13,730 nucleotides of DNA, from assembly GCA_018067325.1 (NCBI GenBank), contig JAGPUU010000028.1, positions 1 to 13,730 of the forward strand, given 5' to 3'. Below are positions 1 through 6,412 of this stretch, in pieces. Position numbers and translations under genes: made by a program. Source of the DNA: Amphritea sp. Its GTDB lineage: Bacteria; Pseudomonadota; Gammaproteobacteria; Pseudomonadales; Balneatricaceae. Numbering within the stretch: position 1 is the stretch's first letter; every line of letters starts with the position of its first letter. The notes under the pieces are model-generated. The model had not been told where the DNA came from, did not search any database, and saw only the letters and a program-made list of their open reading frames with translations.

Positions 1-203
1 GGAGTCGTTACGGTGACTAACAGGAAACAGGTCAATATTAATACGGGGTATTTAAATGGCCTCTCGTGGAAATTAGTATAAGAAATCATTACATCACCTG
101 TCAGGCTGACAGAGATAGCAGATCAAAAAAACACTACCTCCGCGCATTTCGTTAGAATTTATCCCTAAGACTTTTTCCTTTTACGTTTCATCTTTTCTCC
201 CAC
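1..203. other. Non-coding left edge
   Basis: I see no gene in this stretch; the open frames are only a few codons long. It lies downstream of the minus-strand membrane-protein gene, so it could hold that gene's 3' end. A run of seven A on the plus strand (125-131) would read as a T-run on the minus strand, but no convincing stem precedes it, so I do not call a terminator. A short palindrome lies at 98-112 and is listed separately. Confidence 0.5.
98..112. repeat. 15-bp palindrome CTGTCAGGCTGACAG
   Basis: Seven-base arms CTGTCAG and CTGACAG flank a single central G. The compact near-dyad is operator-like in shape, but no gene start is adjacent within the window. It could serve a gene to the left of the window or be chance. 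Confidence 0.35.
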
Positions 204-926
204 TTAACTTCCATATAGGAAAAACCACAGTGGAACCGGTGCAATAGCGATGGCTAGAAGAAGAATAAATGAATGGAAAGGGACAATCTTGCTCATCCCG
301 ACAACAAGACTAATTCCACCGCCACCACCTATTAGCGCATTCCCAGGTAGATTCAACGCTGCCGCAATGGTCAGATATCTGTAATTTAATAGTAAAGGGG
401 CAGCCTTAGTGGGCATTTTTTCATTCAGAAATTTAAGTCGTTCCTGTTGATCTAAGGATTCAAGCTGGTATACCAGAGTGCTTGCCTTAGACAAGTGCAG
501 CCATTTAAGAAACCTATATACCAAACGAGGAGGGATGGTTTTTCCAACGACAAAACTGATCGATAGCGCAGCAAGAGTGCACAGATATACTAATAAAGCC
601 CCTTTGTTTCCAAGCATAAACATGAGAGCCAGACCTATCTCAATTCCTGGCATAAATGGTATTGCCATCAATAAGATATAAAGGAAGATAGCCCCTAGAA
701 CGATGGTGTTAAGAATAGAATCATGCCGGGGAAACAATTGGAAGTTCATCTGATGTACAAACCAAGTGCCGCCAAAATGAAAAGCTGCTATGAGACAAAT
801 TATCAATACGATCTTCAGATAACGAGCTAGTCTGGAAGGCTCTGCTTGAGTGTGATTTGGATCGATCATATTGTGCGGCCTAATAAACGATAATGTATTC
901 CAATCATTCAAAGAATGATCATTCAC
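204..926 (-). CDS. Multi-pass inner-membrane protein, possibly distant VTT/DedA-like
   Basis: A 240-residue hydrophobic protein with a hydrophilic N-terminus (1-33) and about five to six membrane segments (near 37-57, 72-92, 95-127, 178-210 and 214-238). The second half carries LNLPGN, then five glycines (200-204), then a PVP near the end. This layout is faintly like VTT/DedA (SNARE-associated) proteins, but the family is an inference and the function unknown. The GTG start at 926 overlaps the upstream stop codon as GTGA, suggesting translational coupling. However, the AAGGAG there touches the GTG with no spacer, so the ATG at 869 (Met20) is a real alternative. It follows the small secreted protein gene in the same transcript. 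Confidence 0.6.
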   Translation of the reverse strand: MNDHSLNDWNTLSFIRPHNMIDPNHTQAEPSRLARYLKIVLIICLIAAFHFGGTWFVHQMNFQLFPRHDSILNTIVLGAIFLYILLMAIPFMPGIEIGLALMFMLGNKGALLVYLCTLAALSISFVVGKTIPPRLVYRFLKWLHLSKASTLVYQLESLDQQERLKFLNEKMPTKAAPLLLNYRYLTIAAALNLPGNALIGGGGGISLVVGMSKIVPFHSFILLLAIAIAPVPLWFFLYGS

Positions 927-1342
927 TCCTTCAAGGTTCCCCTAAACCAGTATTCTTTACGTGTATCCCAATACCATCGCTCCTTTGTCCAAATGAAGCT
1001 TACTTCGGCCGTACTTCCATCCACCACACCTTGCCATACTATCTTGCCATTGGTCGGGCTTTCGGTCGTCGCTTCAAAGTGAATAATACTGTCTACAACT
1101 GTTGTCGAATATTCGCTGCTACTAAAATTATAGGGGTCGCATGAAATCGATCTGAATAGCCCACTCTGGAAGGTAATTTCCTCGTATTCTTCGGGGTCCA
1201 GTTCACGACCCTTTTCGCCGTTATTACCGACAAAAGTCATACCATCTAGAAGGCCTGAAATCTCTCCTGCAATTGAAGAGCTTGTTAAGAAAAAACATAG
1301 GAACGCAGTACCTAAGAAATAATGCGATAGCCGAGAAATCAT
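923..1342 (-). CDS. Small secreted protein of unknown function
   Basis: A 139-residue protein. Residues 1-26 look like a Sec signal peptide: Arg at position 4, a hydrophobic stretch around LGTAFLCFFL, then small residues with likely cleavage near SIAG. The mature part is acidic and probably beta-rich, with several Trp and aromatic residues near the C-terminus (WQGVV, WTKERWYW, EYWFRG). Only one cysteine lies clearly in the mature part, so no disulfide is expected. I do not recognise the family. The ATG is preceded by AAGAGG six bases upstream, a good ribosome binding site. The stop overlaps the start of the membrane-protein gene by four bases, so the two are probably made together and may act together in the envelope. 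Confidence 0.65.
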   Translation of the reverse strand: MISRLSHYFLGTAFLCFFLTSSSIAGEISGLLDGMTFVGNNGEKGRELDPEEYEEITFQSGLFRSISCDPYNFSSSEYSTTVVDSIIHFEATTESPTNGKIVWQGVVDGSTAEVSFIWTKERWYWDTRKEYWFRGTLKE

Positions 1343-1747
1343 ATAGACCTCTTATATTTACTTATGTGCCCCCAATCGAAGCTCAGCAATATAACGATAA
1401 TCTCTGCAAGATATTCGGCACATGGACTCCATACTAAAGAATAGCAGCCCATTCTGGATCTACTCAGAAAACATAGTGTTTCCATTCAGTGGTTAGATAT
1501 CTTTTCCTACAAATTTAACGAGCTCAGATGTATATCAACTGGCATCTGGTGGAAAGTTAGCTTGTGGCAATAGTGTGCTAGGGGGTGTCGAACAGCCGCC
1601 CTGGAACAAGGCTGTCGCTAATAAATACTGTTCGATAGGACGATTTTGAATAACATTAACACGTCGATAAATTACGCCTAGCAACAAGGCAAAGTCTTCC
1701 TGCTGGCTATTCTTAGCGACGAGCTAGTGACGTTCGAGCTACGACAA
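1343..1747. other. 405-base gap without a recognisable gene
   Basis: This gap separates the HD-GYP gene from the secreted-protein gene, both on the minus strand, so it should hold the promoter of the latter. The minus-strand TATATT about 50 bases upstream of the 1342 start is a possible -10 box with no convincing -35. Nested inverted repeats occur at 1588-1635: TCGAACAG (1588-1595) pairs with CTGTTCGA (1628-1635), while ACAGCC (1592-1597) pairs with GGCTGT (1610-1615). Neither has a T-run, so they are not called terminators. The right end is a dispersed repeat listed separately. No protein or RNA gene is supported. Confidence 0.5.
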
Positions 1748-1750
1748 CTA
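1727..1750 (-). repeat. Dispersed short repeat, copy 1 (24 bp)
   Basis: This stretch matches 3602-3626 except for one T/C substitution and one inserted A. It contains the decamer CGAGCTACGA (1735-1744), which also occurs at 3576-3585 and 3610-3619. Its last three bases are the stop codon of the HD-GYP gene. The adjoining TTAGCGACGAG (1713-1723) recurs at 4258-4268, next to the GST start. The unit resembles degenerate heptamer repeats (GCTCGTA) rather than an insertion sequence. Confidence 0.65.
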
Positions 1751-3262
1751 ACCCGCCCCCTCTTCGTCTTTAAATTGCTGTTCAATCCCGATAAACACCT
1801 GTTCGCAGGCAATAAATGCGTCGACAACGCGAGAATCGAAGTGACTACCTGAACCCTCAATAATAATGCTTTTCGCTTTTTCATGAGAAAATGCGGGCTT
1901 GTAGACTCGCTTGCTCAGCAAAGCATCGTAGACATCAGCCAATGCCATCAGGCGGCCTGACAGTGGTATTTCATCGCCTTTGAGACCTCGGGGGTAACCA
2001 GAGCCATCCCATTTCTCATGATGAGTCAGGGCTATTTCACGGGCAAAGCAGAGAAAGTAATTAGAACCCATCTGCCCTTCTGCCACTAACAACGCATCGG
2101 CACCCAACTGTGCATGGGTTTTCATTACCTCAAACTCTGCATCCGTCAGTTTTCCGGGCTTTAACAAAATACTGTCCGGTATACCCACCTTGCCAACATC
2201 GTGTAGCGGAGCTGATTTATACATCAGCTCAATGGTTTGACTCGTTAACTCAGAGACAAAGTCATGATGGTGGCTTAAATGCTCCGCCAGCACTTTCACA
2301 TAACGCTGAGTCCTGAGGATATGAGCCCCGGTTTCATTGTCACGGGTTTCTGCCAGCGACGCCAAGGCAAGAATGGATACATCCCGAGTAGTGAGAAGTT
2401 CCTGCTGATATGCCTGCAGATGACCGATCACCGCATTTGTCCCCTGGGCCATATGACCAAACTCATCCTGACTGGCGATAGGAACTCGAACCGATAGATC
2501 TCCTTGAGCGGCGGCTGTCAAAACCTGGGTTTCGTGGGTCAGATATATCTTCAGATTTTTTGTGTAGGACAAAATAATACGGATGCTGTATGCCAATATA
2601 ACAAACATAACTACCAGTACTTCCAGCAAAATACTGTTACGAGCTGAATCTGCGCCCTTGTGAATACCTTCGGTCAACAGCCAGTCCAAATCCTTGTTGA
2701 CCACTAAAAAAAGAACCAGCGCGGTGCTGACAATAATCGCAATGGCCATCATGTTAAATTTTTGAGCAAATGAGACAAAATGCTGACCTAGCTCCAGATC
2801 ATATCTTTTACGCACCAGCTCTTGAATCAACTGACGCTCTGCTGTTAAAGCCAGATCTACAGCCACAAAAAGACCCAACATCGCCATCCCGACCAGAACT
2901 TTTGCATTACTGTGCCAGAGGGAGTCATAGGCAATTAAATTGGTCACGACCAGACCAATACCCGCTGAGATAAAGAGACCGATATCCAACTTGAATTGCT
3001 GAACAATCCGACGTTCGTAAGGTAATTTCTGAAGCCTGACCAACAACAGCACCCGGAGTGGATAAGTCAAAGCTATGGGTGCGAAAAGAAGAAACGGTGA
3101 CAAAGTTTCTAAAAGCGGACAAACCTGATCAGCGTAAATCGTAAAACCGATCGCTGCCAGAAAATAGTGGGCGAATGCTGCGAATCTATCACTTTTCCCG
3201 CCTGTCTTCGTCGAGCCCTGAAACTGATTACCAAGACTCATCTGCACACTTTGGTCCGTCAT
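1748..3262 (-). CDS. Membrane-bound HD-GYP cyclic-di-GMP phosphodiesterase (HAMP + HD-GYP, RpfG-like)
   Basis: About 504 residues. The N-terminal half has about six membrane segments, four before residue 150 and two flanking a periplasmic loop around residues 190-210. A HAMP linker follows (about 240-290, with the QGDLSVRVP and DEFGHMAQGTN stretches). The HD-GYP domain then holds the ETRDNETGAHILRTQ signature, the HD pair at 354-355 (LHDVGK), His383, HHE at 414-416, GYP at 422-424 and LADVYDAL. All expected metal and nucleotide residues appear intact, so it should degrade cyclic-di-GMP in response to a membrane or periplasmic cue. I chose the ATG at 3262 because AAGGGG lies four bases upstream; the GTG at 3277 has no usable binding site. 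No dedicated sensor domain is recognisable. Gene neighbours do not reveal the signal. Confidence 0.9.
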   Translation of the reverse strand: MTDQSVQMSLGNQFQGSTKTGGKSDRFAAFAHYFLAAIGFTIYADQVCPLLETLSPFLLFAPIALTYPLRVLLLVRLQKLPYERRIVQQFKLDIGLFISAGIGLVVTNLIAYDSLWHSNAKVLVGMAMLGLFVAVDLALTAERQLIQELVRKRYDLELGQHFVSFAQKFNMMAIAIIVSTALVLFLVVNKDLDWLLTEGIHKGADSARNSILLEVLVVMFVILAYSIRIILSYTKNLKIYLTHETQVLTAAAQGDLSVRVPIASQDEFGHMAQGTNAVIGHLQAYQQELLTTRDVSILALASLAETRDNETGAHILRTQRYVKVLAEHLSHHHDFVSELTSQTIELMYKSAPLHDVGKVGIPDSILLKPGKLTDAEFEVMKTHAQLGADALLVAEGQMGSNYFLCFAREIALTHHEKWDGSGYPRGLKGDEIPLSGRLMALADVYDALLSKRVYKPAFSHEKAKSIIIEGSGSHFDSRVVDAFIACEQVFIGIEQQFKDEEGAG

Positions 3263-3311
3263 ATGTCCCCTTATCACAGAGACCGATAAGTCCTGTAGAT
3301 AGATGATGTGA

Positions 3312-3341
3312 TGAAAGCCTAAAGGTAAATACAGGCTTTCA
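3312..3341 (-). promoter_or_regulatory. 9-bp inverted repeat in the HD-GYP leader
   Basis: TGAAAGCCT (3312-3320) and AGGCTTTCA (3333-3341) are perfect complements separated by 12 bases. The element ends 50 bases upstream of the HD-GYP ATG. It lacks a T-run, so it is not a terminator. It could be an operator or a leader hairpin that affects expression; which is unknown. Confidence 0.45.
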
Positions 3342-3542
3342 CCTTGGTCCTTAACTTATTGGCCGTATACTCTTATCTCAACGACGCTATCGCTAGCCTT
3401 GATAGCTAACTAGCAAGTTAGCATCTAAAAACACAGGAGTATCCTGAACCGCTACTCACTATGAGATAAAGAAGTTATTCAAACAGCATCAGTAGTGACT
3501 TGGACAGCCAGTTCAGACAAAAAAATCGACTGACTCCAAAAC

Positions 3543-3566
3543 AAAAAAAGCCCTGTAAAGGGCTTT
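3543..3566 (-). terminator. Rho-independent terminator of the GST gene
   Basis: On the minus strand an eight-base stem (AAAGCCCT with AGGGCTTT around a four-base loop) is followed by an unbroken T-run, seen as seven A at 3543-3549 on the plus strand. It lies about 70 bases downstream of the GST stop, so it should end that transcript. Confidence 0.85.
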
Positions 3567-3575
3567 GATTTTATT

Positions 3576-3626
3576 CGAGCTACGAGCTGTTCACGTTTTC
3601 TGTGACGCTCGAGCTACGAACAACTA
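3576..3626 (-). repeat. Dispersed short repeat, copies 2 and 3, downstream of GST
   Basis: Two exact CGAGCTACGA decamers (3576-3585 and 3610-3619) flank an imperfect hairpin with TCAC and GTGA arms. The part at 3602-3626 matches 1727-1750 nearly perfectly. It begins nine bases past the GST stop and precedes the GST terminator, so it is transcribed with GST. In both places the repeat lies at the 3' end of a minus-strand gene and in the same orientation. Confidence 0.65.
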
Positions 3627-3635
3627 AGTTGCACT

Positions 3636-4244
3636 CTATTCATAATACGACTTTATCTTAGGATCGCTCGTGACCCGTTCGAGATGGGCTAACAAGGCTG
3701 GAGCCATGTCCGGCACCAGTGACGCAGGAATATGATCCAACATACCGGAGCACAGCCACTGGGTGAAGACAAACGCCTTCAGATCGGCAATAGTTAAACG
3801 GTTATCCGCAAAGTATTCACCTCCCTGCTTTGTCAAACGGGCATCCAGCCATTTAAGAATCTGAGTGATCGGACCTGCCACTATCCGTTCACGGGCATTT
3901 TTTAAGGCTTCGCCTTCTAAAAAAAGAGTCCCGCCTAGTTTATGAGTAACGTCTTCAATAGCGTCCATCACCTCATCGCACAATAGTGCCTGATAAGCAT
4001 CTTCTGGATAGAGACCGGCCTGCTTAGCGAAATAGCGCCCCAGGGCGTTGCATTGGGTAACTTGTTCACCCTCTAGCTCAACAACAGGGACCTGGCCGAA
4101 TGGAGTCCCCTTACGAACCTCAGCAAATTCATTGAACGAGAAACGGTCATCCTCAAAGTCCTGCCCCATGCAGTGCAAAACCAGACGAATAGGCTCTCCG
4201 CGCCCGCCATTCATATCAAAATAGGTAACTTTAATTTTGGTCAT
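3636..4244 (-). CDS. Glutathione S-transferase, sigma-like
   Basis: A 202-residue cytosolic GST of usual length. The N-terminal thioredoxin-like domain (about 1-78) starts with KVTYFDMNGGRGEPIRL, placing Tyr8 as the likely thiol-activating residue, as in the sigma, mu and alpha classes. QVPV at 51-54 holds the cis-proline. The next glutathione-binding stretch reads TQCNALGRY, with Cys65 where the family usually has Ser. The helical C-terminal domain (about 85-200) contains the LTIADLKAF motif typical of GSTs. It should conjugate glutathione to electrophiles or act as an isomerase; the substrate is unknown. The ATG has AGGAA about seven bases upstream. It appears monocistronic, with its own terminator. 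Confidence 0.9.
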   Translation of the reverse strand: MTKIKVTYFDMNGGRGEPIRLVLHCMGQDFEDDRFSFNEFAEVRKGTPFGQVPVVELEGEQVTQCNALGRYFAKQAGLYPEDAYQALLCDEVMDAIEDVTHKLGGTLFLEGEALKNARERIVAGPITQILKWLDARLTKQGGEYFADNRLTIADLKAFVFTQWLCSGMLDHIPASLVPDMAPALLAHLERVTSDPKIKSYYE

Positions 4245-4413
4245 GGAAATTTCCTGTTTAGCGACGAGTAGGCTCTACCGCAGCTCTTAAATAAAGAGAT
4301 GAGAACTACTCTTATAGTCTATTGGGGAAAGTACAGCTGAAACAAAGTAGATATAGTTGACTGAGATAAGACATACATTTAATCGCGAGAAAATCCACAA
4401 TCTGATTCTGTTT

Positions 4414-5262
4414 TCAAACCGTCTCATCAAAGATAAAACCTTCAGCGAAGAGTTTCTTAAACACCCCGGCATCGATCAGCTTCTGATTGATCTCAGCAAA
4501 TTTTTCATTCACCGCCTCCAGCTGCTGACTGAAGTCCTGAAGCTTTTCAGCCTGTGAGTCATTCTCCTCCTGCTGGTCTTTTATCCTGCTCTGCAATTCT
4601 TCAGATCGACGAGTCTCACGAAGCTGATCGGCCTCTCTTTGGGTCCCAGCGTTTTCATCAGATTCTCGACTCTGTTGCGCCAGCTCTGCGCGGGCTTCGG
4701 ATGCCATCACTGCCGCGCGGGCGGCGATCGCCCGATCCTGTGGCGAAGGGTCTGCTACCGCCAGGGCTGCTCTGAGAATAACCTCGGCTTTTTCCAACGT
4801 TGCTTCAGGGTCGTTAGGTATGGGGGAGGTATCGATACTGACCTCTCCACCTACAGCATATAACCTGCCATCAGGCCCCCGTTCATATTCAAAAGCTGGA
4901 GCGCCGGCATACTGTCCACCTGCAGCAGCGTGGCTAAGTTCATGCTGGCGCACTTCCTGATCACGAGCAGCCAGTTCACGTATCAGCTGCTGTTCTTCGC
5001 TCTGAGGGTTTGTTTCGGATGACTTTCTCGACTCACTACGCTGATCGCGGTTGAGTTGTTGTTCTTCTGTGTAGGGGTCTATTGATGCGCCAGCACCGGA
5101 GGGTGAAACCGGTTTTGTCACTGGGGAAGCGTGAAGCATTTCAGAAGAGGATAGCGAAGAAGGTAATACCGTGCCTGATACCGCGGGTTGGTTCCGGCCA
5201 GCAGTATTAAGTGACTCATTTGTATTCAGAGTAAGCGCATTGGCAGTTATCTGTAACTGCAT
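4414..5262 (-). CDS. SprA-related putative zinc metalloprotease
   Basis: About 282 residues. The N-terminal 90 are low-complexity, rich in Ser, Thr, Pro and charged residues, with no signal peptide. The conserved core (about 93-195) reads DQEVRQHELSHAAAGG, giving an HExxH zinc motif at 107-111, then GRLYAVGGEVSID and an alanine-rich helix ending near MASEARAEL. This matches the SprA-related family, often annotated as putative metalloprotease CatA. A charged Glu/Gln-rich coiled-coil-like tail follows. Proteolytic activity is presumed from the motif. I chose the ATG at 5262 because AGGAGG lies eight bases upstream; the GTG at 5271 directly abuts that site. It lies 67 bases after the rod-like small gene and is probably co-transcribed with it. 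Confidence 0.85.
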   Translation of the reverse strand: MQLQITANALTLNTNESLNTAGRNQPAVSGTVLPSSLSSSEMLHASPVTKPVSPSGAGASIDPYTEEQQLNRDQRSESRKSSETNPQSEEQQLIRELAARDQEVRQHELSHAAAGGQYAGAPAFEYERGPDGRLYAVGGEVSIDTSPIPNDPEATLEKAEVILRAALAVADPSPQDRAIAARAAVMASEARAELAQQSRESDENAGTQREADQLRETRRSEELQSRIKDQQEENDSQAEKLQDFSQQLEAVNEKFAEINQKLIDAGVFKKLFAEGFIFDETV

Positions 5263-5270
5263 CACTCTCA

Positions 5271-5276
5271 CCTCCT
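5271..5276 (-). promoter_or_regulatory. Ribosome binding site fixing the SprA-like start
   Basis: A perfect AGGAGG on the minus strand, eight bases before the ATG at 5262 and immediately adjacent to an upstream in-frame GTG. It supports the ATG rather than the longer GTG start. Confidence 0.75.
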
Positions 5277-5329
5277 GTACATTACTTCCGACTCCTTACC
5301 TGGAAATAATAGTCTGATAAAGCCGTACC

Positions 5330-5575
5330 CTAAGCACGAATATCAATTAGTGTACCTAAAGTCTCATCCACAGACTGCACCACTTTAGTGGATGCCGCAA
5401 CGGCATTCTTTTCAACGGCGAGCTCACCTAAGGCCTGATTCAGGTCTTTACCGGTGCCTTCTTCAGGTGTATCAGTTTTACCTGCTCCGGCGATATCAGA
5501 CGCCGCTTTCTGTACACCATCGAGTCCCCGATTGATGCCCAAAACACCTGTATTTAATGCTGATGTAACATTCAT
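5330..5575 (-). CDS. Small protein resembling flagellar rod/hook protein termini
   Basis: An 81-residue protein. Its N-terminal half (NTGVLGINRGLDGVQKAASDIAG) resembles the N-terminal helix of rod and hook proteins such as FlgB and FlgC. Its end (STKVVQSVDETLGTLIDIRA) resembles their C-terminal helix. Between them lies a short Gly/Thr/Asp linker, so the large central domain of true rod proteins is missing. No signal peptide or membrane segment is seen. Small proteins of this type are known in pseudomonads but I know no assigned function. I chose the ATG at 5575, with AGG eight bases upstream, over the GTG at 5584. It leads a probable two-gene unit with the SprA-like gene. Confidence 0.75.
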   Translation of the reverse strand: MNVTSALNTGVLGINRGLDGVQKAASDIAGAGKTDTPEEGTGKDLNQALGELAVEKNAVAASTKVVQSVDETLGTLIDIRA

Positions 5576-5583
5576 AAAACACA

Positions 5584-5612
5584 CCTGCTGCTTACTTGAT
5601 TGCCTGCTGCTT
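5584..5612 (-). repeat. 10-bp direct repeat at the rod-like gene's ribosome binding site
   Basis: On the minus strand AAGCAGCAGG occurs twice (5603-5612 and 5584-5593), separated by nine bases. The copy nearer the gene includes its Shine-Dalgarno AGG. The 19-base period is compatible with a regulator binding two successive turns or a leader-level control site; this is inference. Confidence 0.45.
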
Positions 5613-5685
5613 TTCTTAAACCGACCTAAGATTCAGGCCACAGACACTCACAATATGAACTTAGAGACAAAACTTATTAGGGACT

Positions 5686-5714
5686 ATTATAGCGCAACCA
5701 GCAAAACAGTTCAT
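5686..5714 (-). promoter_or_regulatory. Candidate sigma-70 promoter for the rod-like/SprA-like pair
   Basis: A consensus TATAAT lies at 5691-5686 on the minus strand. Seventeen bases upstream the -35 position reads ATGAAC, a poor match, so the promoter may be weak or activator-dependent. Transcription would start near 5679, about 100 bases before the ATG at 5575. It abuts the bioD stop codon. Confidence 0.5.
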
Positions 5715-6407
5715 TTATTGACCACTGAGTAACGGCTCCAAATCAATGTATTTGGCCACATTTACAGAAGAACAGTCCTCAATATGGGGAATTTCAGCCA
5801 ATAAGGGTGCGGAAAGCATAGATTTAAGGGTTTCTAGGTTCTCGTTATAGCAACTCATTTGAGGTTCTGCCCGGTTGGCCACCCATCCAGCTAACCGCAA
5901 ACCGTCTTTTACAATCGCTTCGACCGTCAGCAACGTATGACTGATACATCCCAGTTTCATTCCCACCACAAGAATAACCGGAGTGCGCAACATTTTTGGC
6001 AGATCTGCCAGCGTCTGACGACTATTCAGCGGTACACGCCATCCACCCGCACCTTCAATTATCATAAAGTCAGCCGGTTGCATCATCACCCCCCGACATA
6101 GCGCAGCCATCCGATCAGCATCCAGTCGACGACCAATTTGAGTTGCCGCTATATGAGGCGCAATAGCGGGCTCCAGTGCGATCGGGTTAACCTGCTCATA
6201 GGGCAACGTGATCGATGACGTTTGCTGCAACAACAAGGCATCGCTATTGCGCAGCCCATCCGGCGTCTGCTCACAACCCGCGGCAATCGGCTTGTGGGCA
6301 ATGGTCGATAAGCCGCGTTGATTTGCTGCTTCCAGTAACCCTGCTGATACAACCGTTTTACCTACATCAGTATCAGTGCCTGCAACGAAAAAGGTACGCT
6401 TAGCCAT
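5715..6407 (-). CDS. bioD: Dethiobiotin synthetase BioD
   Basis: A 230-residue ATP-dependent enzyme that closes the ureido ring of 7,8-diaminopelargonate with CO2 to give dethiobiotin. The P-loop GTDTDVGKT lies at 10-18 with Lys17, followed by HKP at 38-40, the IIEGAGG motif at 116-122 and the ANR nucleotide-binding stretch near 177-179, all as in the family. Length is normal. It is the last gene of the biotin operon, starting five bases after the bioC stop, with its ribosome binding site inside the end of bioC (AGG five bases before ATG). I see no clear terminator after it, so some read-through into the following genes is possible. Confidence 0.95.
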   Translation of the reverse strand: MAKRTFFVAGTDTDVGKTVVSAGLLEAANQRGLSTIAHKPIAAGCEQTPDGLRNSDALLLQQTSSITLPYEQVNPIALEPAIAPHIAATQIGRRLDADRMAALCRGVMMQPADFMIIEGAGGWRVPLNSRQTLADLPKMLRTPVILVVGMKLGCISHTLLTVEAIVKDGLRLAGWVANRAEPQMSCYNENLETLKSMLSAPLLAEIPHIEDCSSVNVAKYIDLEPLLSGQ

Positions 6408-6412
6408 TTAGC

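Larger units (their letters stand above)
3263..3635. other. 373-base intergenic region upstream of the HD-GYP gene
   Basis: No gene is seen here. Reading towards the HD-GYP gene, it holds the GST terminator and repeat copies (3543-3626), an unremarkable stretch, nested inverted repeats GCTATC/GATAGC (3386-3391, 3401-3406) and GCTAAC/GTTAGC (3405-3410, 3417-3422), and a 9-bp inverted repeat about 50 bases before the HD-GYP start. The HD-GYP promoter must lie here, but I cannot place one with confidence. Confidence 0.55.

Noticed and set aside
478..1144. Plus-strand frames at 478-681 and 893-1144
   Set aside because: Both are antisense to the membrane and secreted protein genes, which have coherent protein features (membrane segments, signal peptide, overlapping stop/start). 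The plus frames show none.
1588..1635. Terminator of the HD-GYP gene
   Set aside because: Inverted repeats are present, but they compete with each other and no T-run follows on the minus strand.
1678..1884. 68-codon minus-strand frame overlapping the end of the HD-GYP gene
   Set aside because: Its first two thirds are another frame of the HD-GYP C-terminus; the remainder is low-complexity from the repeat region. No independent start signal is visible.
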